Source: Oscillospiraceae bacterium (lineage in GTDB: Bacteria > Bacillota > Clostridia > Saccharofermentanales > Saccharofermentanaceae). From it: 10,311 bases of DNA. A program made the position numbers and the translations under genes. Below are positions 6,809 through 10,311 of this stretch, in pieces (the first letter of the stretch is position 1; each line of letters opens with the position of its first letter). Below the pieces are notes generated by a model. That model worked only from the letters and a program-made list of their open reading frames with translations, was not told where the DNA came from and searched no databases. Location of the stretch: the NCBI GenBank assembly GCA_902782985.1, contig CACZPC010000239.1, positions 1 to 10,311 on the forward strand. Reading direction: 5' to 3'.

Positions 6809-8356
6809 ATGGCGGACAAGTATGATCTTATCGTAATAGGAGCGGGTAACGGCGGTCTGATGACAGCATGCCGCGCATCACAATTGGGGCTTAAGGTACT
6901 TGTACTGGAACGGCATAATCTCCCCGGAGGTGCAGCAACAAGCTTCGTAAGAGGGCGATTCGAATTCGAAGCATCTCTTCACGAGATCCCCAACTTCGGA
7001 ACCGGAGAAGAGAATAACCGACTGACACAGATCTTCAGCGAACTCGGTATCGATGTTGACATGATCCGCACCAAGGATGCATTCAGATATGTCATAGAGA
7101 ACGATAACGAAAGGTCCCTGGACGTTACTCTCCCGAACGGCAGAGATAAGGTATTACGCTTCTTCGAAGAACACTACCCCGGGGATGTCAATGCCGTCGA
7201 AGACCTTTTCGCGGCTGCCGAGGATGTAGCCCGAGGCCTTGAGTATTACGGCCTGACACGCGGCAGGCCCGATCCCGAAATACTGAAGAAAGAACACAAG
7301 AACTTCATGAAGATAATGCCCATGACCGCAGCCGAATTATTTCGCGAGCTCGGCATGAGCAATGAATGCTTCGACCTGCTTACCGCTTACTGGCCTTATG
7401 TCGGAGTCGATATAGAGACAGTCGATGCCACGCGCTATATCCTGCTGCTTTACTCATATCTGATCACCGGAGCATTCGTTCCGAAGATGAGATCCCATCA
7501 GCTGTCGACCGCTATAGCCGAACGCGCCTGCGAACTCGGCTGCAGGATCCTTTACGAGACGGAAGTCACGAAGATCCTTACGCACGCCGGTGCCGTTAAG
7601 GGAGTTCAGACAGCCGACGGCCGCATATTCGAATCGACGGCGGTAGCCTCTAACGCATTCCCCGAGATCGTTTATTCAAAACTTCTGGATGACAGATCCG
7701 TCGTACCTGCATATGAACGCAAAAAGACAAATGCGCGAAAATACGGTTTCAGATCCGTATGCGTATATCTGGGACTTGATGCTCCTCCCGAAGAACTGGG
7801 GATAAATGACTACTCTGTTTATATAAGCACCACGGCCGATAGCGCCGCGATATACAATGAATCCAAGACTCGTAACGGCAAGGAATTCTCCCTTGATGTC
7901 TGCTGTCTTAATATTGAAGTCCCCGACTGCTCGCCCGAAGGAACGACTGAACTGGTACTGACCAGATCATATACTGCAGATGCATGGGCTGACGTGACCG
8001 AGGCGGATTATGTTAAGACCAAGCGCAGGGTCGCCGACGAAATGATAAGTGACCTGGAGCGTATCATGGGATATAAGATCCGCGAACATATCGAAGAGAT
8101 AGAGATAGCTACTCCGATCACATTCGCTCGTTATATGGGCTCGCCGCAGGGCACGATCTACGGCTATGAATCTCAAAAGTGGGACGGTATGGCGGCAAGG
8201 ACATTGTCGGAAGGAATGGAACAGACAGTCCCCGGTCTCTTCTTTACAGGCGGGCACGGTGCTGCTCTGTCAGGCTACTATCCTACATATACATACGGGG
8301 ACAGGACCGCCTATAAGATCATGGGCTACGTGATGGGAGGCGGCAGAAATGAATAA
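6809..8356 (+). CDS. FAD-dependent oxidoreductase of the phytoene desaturase / carotenoid isomerase / retinol saturase superfamily
   Basis: Family members oxidise, isomerise or saturate double bonds in polyenes and lipids. The 515-residue protein opens with a Rossmann dinucleotide site, LIVIGAGNGGLMTA (7-20), with E34 placed to bind the FAD ribose and LPGGAATSF following (38-46), as in CrtI-type enzymes. The segment IATPITFARYMGSPQGTIYGY (433-453) and the FAD-closing C-terminal segment VPGLFFTGGHGAALSGYYPT (474-493) are typical of the CrtI/CrtISO/RetSat group. There is no signal peptide. The ATG has GAGGGGG seven bases upstream. The stop overlaps the next gene's start by eight bases, so the two are translationally coupled. 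The substrate cannot be read from sequence. With a dedicated reductase beside it, a reductive (saturase) or isomerase role seems as likely as desaturation; no carotenoid genes are nearby. Confidence 0.85.
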   Translation: MADKYDLIVIGAGNGGLMTACRASQLGLKVLVLERHNLPGGAATSFVRGRFEFEASLHEIPNFGTGEENNRLTQIFSELGIDVDMIRTKDAFRYVIENDNERSLDVTLPNGRDKVLRFFEEHYPGDVNAVEDLFAAAEDVARGLEYYGLTRGRPDPEILKKEHKNFMKIMPMTAAELFRELGMSNECFDLLTAYWPYVGVDIETVDATRYILLLYSYLITGAFVPKMRSHQLSTAIAERACELGCRILYETEVTKILTHAGAVKGVQTADGRIFESTAVASNAFPEIVYSKLLDDRSVVPAYERKKTNARKYGFRSVCVYLGLDAPPEELGINDYSVYISTTADSAAIYNESKTRNGKEFSLDVCCLNIEVPDCSPEGTTELVLTRSYTADAWADVTEADYVKTKRRVADEMISDLERIMGYKIREHIEEIEIATPITFARYMGSPQGTIYGYESQKWDGMAARTLSEGMEQTVPGLFFTGGHGAALSGYYPTYTYGDRTAYKIMGYVMGGGRNE

Positions 8357-10112
8357 GAGAGATTACCTAAGAAATATCCCCGAGGACAGATTCGACAGGA
8401 TAATCCCCGAAAGGCGCAAGGTCATCGAATCAGCATCCGATATGCTGCCCAAGTACGAATATAACGCCAATATAATAGCCTCTTCACTGCACCCGAAGAT
8501 ACAGCATGTCAAAGTATCCGAGATAAAAGATCTGGGCGGAGCGAAATGCTATACCCTGATACCGGACAGAGCAAAAGGCACCGATAAGCTTGCTTACTTC
8601 AGAGCAGGTCAATACATAAGCCTGTTTCTGAAGATCGGGGATTCAAAGCTCTCACGCCCGTATTCGATCTGCTCATCTCCCGAAGATGCACTTAGGGGAG
8701 AATATAAGATACTCATAAAGACCATGAAGGACGGATTTGCTTCCGAATATATAAACCGCGAATTCAAAGTCGGTACTGAGGCTGATATCTCCGCCCCCGG
8801 CGGAACATTCTTTTACGAACCTCTCCGCGACGCCAAAGACGTTATCGGCATAGCCGGAGGAAGCGGTATAGCTCCCCTGCTTTCAATCGCACGTGCCGTC
8901 GCAGACGGCACGGAGGATATAAGATCTCTGACCATCCTCTACGGCTGCAGAACGGAAAAGGATATACTGCTCAAGGACGATATAGAAGCACTCGCGAAAA
9001 GATGCGACAAGATCAGAACGGTCGTCGTTCTCTCGGATGAAGAAAAAGAAGGATACAGACACGGCCTTATATCGGCAGATCTGATTTCTGAATTTAACGT
9101 AAACAATGACTTCAGCATATTCACATGCGGCTCTCAGGGGATGTATGATTATATCGAGGGAGAGTGCGGGAAGCTCGGACTGCCGCGAAGACGCGTAAGG
9201 TACGACGCATACGGTGAATACAGGCTCAAGGAACGCGATCTTAAGGAAACGACAAACGCATCCTACGAGCTTTCCGTCGTGATGAACGACGGCACCTGCA
9301 GGACCGTCCCTGCCGCAGGAAACGAGAGCCTTCTCACAGCGCTCGAACGGGCGGGCATCAGAGCCCCCGGCAGGTGCAGGAGCGGCGAATGCGGATTCTG
9401 CCGCTCAAAGCTCGTCTCAGGGGACGTCTATTGCCCCGAGAAGGTCGATAAGCGCCGAAGCTACGACAGGAAGACCGGATATATACATCCGTGCTGTACC
9501 TTTCCTCGATCGAACGTTAAGCTCTATATAAACTGCGAAGAACCGAAAACTGAAAGGACGGTAAAAGATATGAAGAAGAAAGAAAGAGCTATGAACCTCA
9601 TTATGGGGATACTCATGTCTGCCGCCATGGGCGCAGTCGCTTCCTTCCTTTTGATCAGGACTAATCCTCAGGCAGCAGCCGGGGCACCTGTACCGATGCT
9701 GTACCTTTCGAATATCTTCCTGTCGATAGTTGTAGGTGTCCTGGTAGCCTTATTCGTGCCTCTCGGTAAGATGGGAATGTCACTTGCACGAAGGGCTGGC
9801 GCCACCCCTCCGGGGATGAAGTTCAACCTCATTAATTCCATTCCCCTCTCACTCGGGAACACGCTCATCGTCAGTCTGATCCTGAGCCTTATAGGCGTCA
9901 TATCCGCAAGGAGCAAGATCCCGGCAGAAGCTATGGCAAATGTACCGCCTTTCGCCATAATGTGGCTCGGCGGATGGGCTAAGCTTCTCCTGCCCACTTT
10001 AGTCATAAGCTACATCCTGTCACTTGTACTCGCTCCGTTAATAACAAGAATGGTCGGTCTTGGCGGACCGCGTCCCGGTGCAGGTCCTGCCGGTCCTGAA
10101 TCTCACAAATAA
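8349..10112 (+). CDS. Membrane-anchored FNR-type reductase with 2Fe-2S ferredoxin domain and four-span C-terminal domain
   Basis: This 587-residue protein is a multidomain electron carrier. An N-terminal region of about 50 residues is unassigned. An FAD-binding FNR domain follows, with RPYS at 103-106, then an NAD(P) domain with GIAGGSGIAPLLS (167-179) and CGSQGMYDY (260-268). A plant-type 2Fe-2S domain at about 305-395 has ligands C343, C348 and C351 (CX4CX2C) and C382; C383 beside it is extra. After a KKKER linker come spans at about 416-436, 450-472, 495-519 and 546-568. The two helix pairs look like an internal duplication (both begin with an NLI motif), somewhat like DUF2798-type proteins. 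Basic loops place both ends in the cytoplasm. NAD(P)H electrons should pass through FAD and 2Fe-2S to a partner, most simply the upstream enzyme. GGGAGG lies about eight bases before the ATG. No clear plus-strand terminator follows; a short hairpin at 10179-10193 lacks a T-run. Confidence 0.85.
   Translation: MNKRDYLRNIPEDRFDRIIPERRKVIESASDMLPKYEYNANIIASSLHPKIQHVKVSEIKDLGGAKCYTLIPDRAKGTDKLAYFRAGQYISLFLKIGDSKLSRPYSICSSPEDALRGEYKILIKTMKDGFASEYINREFKVGTEADISAPGGTFFYEPLRDAKDVIGIAGGSGIAPLLSIARAVADGTEDIRSLTILYGCRTEKDILLKDDIEALAKRCDKIRTVVVLSDEEKEGYRHGLISADLISEFNVNNDFSIFTCGSQGMYDYIEGECGKLGLPRRRVRYDAYGEYRLKERDLKETTNASYELSVVMNDGTCRTVPAAGNESLLTALERAGIRAPGRCRSGECGFCRSKLVSGDVYCPEKVDKRRSYDRKTGYIHPCCTFPRSNVKLYINCEEPKTERTVKDMKKKERAMNLIMGILMSAAMGAVASFLLIRTNPQAAAGAPVPMLYLSNIFLSIVVGVLVALFVPLGKMGMSLARRAGATPPGMKFNLINSIPLSLGNTLIVSLILSLIGVISARSKIPAEAMANVPPFAIMWLGGWAKLLLPTLVISYILSLVLAPLITRMVGLGGPRPGAGPAGPESHK
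9555..9572 (+). other. Candidate internal ribosome site and start for the membrane domain
   Basis: AGGA (9555-9558) lies 11 bases before an in-frame ATG (9570-9572, residue M408). This is exactly at the junction between the 2Fe-2S domain and the membrane domain. Translation from here would give a separate 180-residue four-span protein besides the fusion. The spacing is long and the site weak, so it may only mark a former gene boundary. Confidence 0.3.
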
Positions 10113-10222
10113 GAATAACGACCCTTAAGTCGGTTTCTCCGGCTATCATAACTTTAATATCCGTCAAACAGCCGAAACGATGCTTTATGCATCTGATCGA
10201 CTTCCTATTACTGTACTTGGTG

Positions 10223-10258
10223 AAAAAAAAGAAGTCATCCGTTACCGAATGACTTCTT
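10223..10258 (-). terminator. Intrinsic terminator of the tRNA-Phe transcript
   Basis: On the minus strand a 10-base-pair stem (10229-10238 with 10249-10258) is extended by a G-T pair and two more G-C pairs to a GTAA tetraloop of the GNRA type. A run of eight T (10223-10230) follows, overlapping the stem foot. It starts one base after the tRNA CCA end. On the plus strand it lacks a T-run, so it is not a good terminator for the redox operon. The 110 bases between that operon and this hairpin hold nothing else I can support. Confidence 0.9.
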
Positions 10259-10259
10259 C

Positions 10260-10311
10260 TGGTGCCCAGAGACAGAATCGAACTGCCGACACGGGGATTT
10301 TCAGTCCCCTG
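10260..10311 (-). tRNA. tRNA-Phe (anticodon GAA), 3' part, cut by the window edge
   Basis: The minus strand reads from tRNA position 25 to the encoded CCA end. The anticodon stem is GGGGA/TCCCC with the seven-base loop CTGAAAA, so the anticodon is GAA (complement at 10300-10302). A five-base variable region, a T stem (GGCAG/CTGTC, one G-T pair) with loop TTCGATT, the 3' acceptor strand TCTGGGC, discriminator A and CCA follow. The D arm and the 5' acceptor strand lie beyond the window. Confidence 0.95.

Noticed and set aside
9668..10006. Minus-strand open frame of 112 residues
   Set aside because: It is antisense to the membrane domain of the reductase and has no ribosome site or recognised motif.
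1..10311. CRISPR array, insertion sequence or phage genes
   Set aside because: I saw no regularly spaced repeats, transposase or integrase motifs, or phage structural proteins. The tRNA at the right edge has no att-like duplication within the window.

Overview
The window looks like a chromosomal segment of a low-to-mid-GC anaerobic member of the Bacillota, probably class Clostridia. The evidence is the secG-rnr gene pair, GGAGG-type ribosome binding sites, sigma-A-like promoters with near-consensus -10 boxes, classical hairpin plus T-run terminators, and a membrane-anchored XRE regulator of a kind common in clostridia. I cannot name a genus.

Left part (1-3763). The window opens inside the 3' end of a plus-strand gene, probably a GntR/FCD regulator. 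It ends tail-to-tail with a minus-strand XRE-type regulator carrying three membrane spans, and the two coding regions overlap by 26 bases. The gap upstream of the XRE gene holds two GACATGTC-core palindromes that are good operator candidates. Next, on the minus strand, come an RNase R-type exoribonuclease gene (rnr) that is short at its N-terminus, and secG. A strong terminator lies between secG and rnr, and a possible rnr promoter is built over it. smpB, the usual follower of rnr in Bacillota, is not here.

Middle (3767-6808). A minus-strand P2-type ATPase resembles SERCA-like calcium pumps and keeps the ion-coordinating residues of both SERCA calcium sites. A 282-base divergent intergenic region separates it from the plus-strand genes. 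It holds a recognisable promoter for each direction, a large palindrome over the ATPase -35 box, and an 8-4-8 inverted repeat inside the other promoter.

Right part (6809-10112). Two plus-strand genes overlap by 8 bases. The first encodes a phytoene desaturase/carotenoid isomerase/retinol saturase-like FAD enzyme. The second encodes an FNR-type reductase with a plant-type 2Fe-2S domain and a C-terminal four-helix membrane domain. The simplest reading is one redox unit in which NAD(P)H electrons pass through FAD and the 2Fe-2S centre at the membrane to the CrtI-like enzyme, perhaps to saturate a polyene or other unsaturated lipid. This is the most interesting part of the window; the substrate is unknown. 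The window ends in the 3' part of a minus-strand tRNA-Phe(GAA) with its own terminator.
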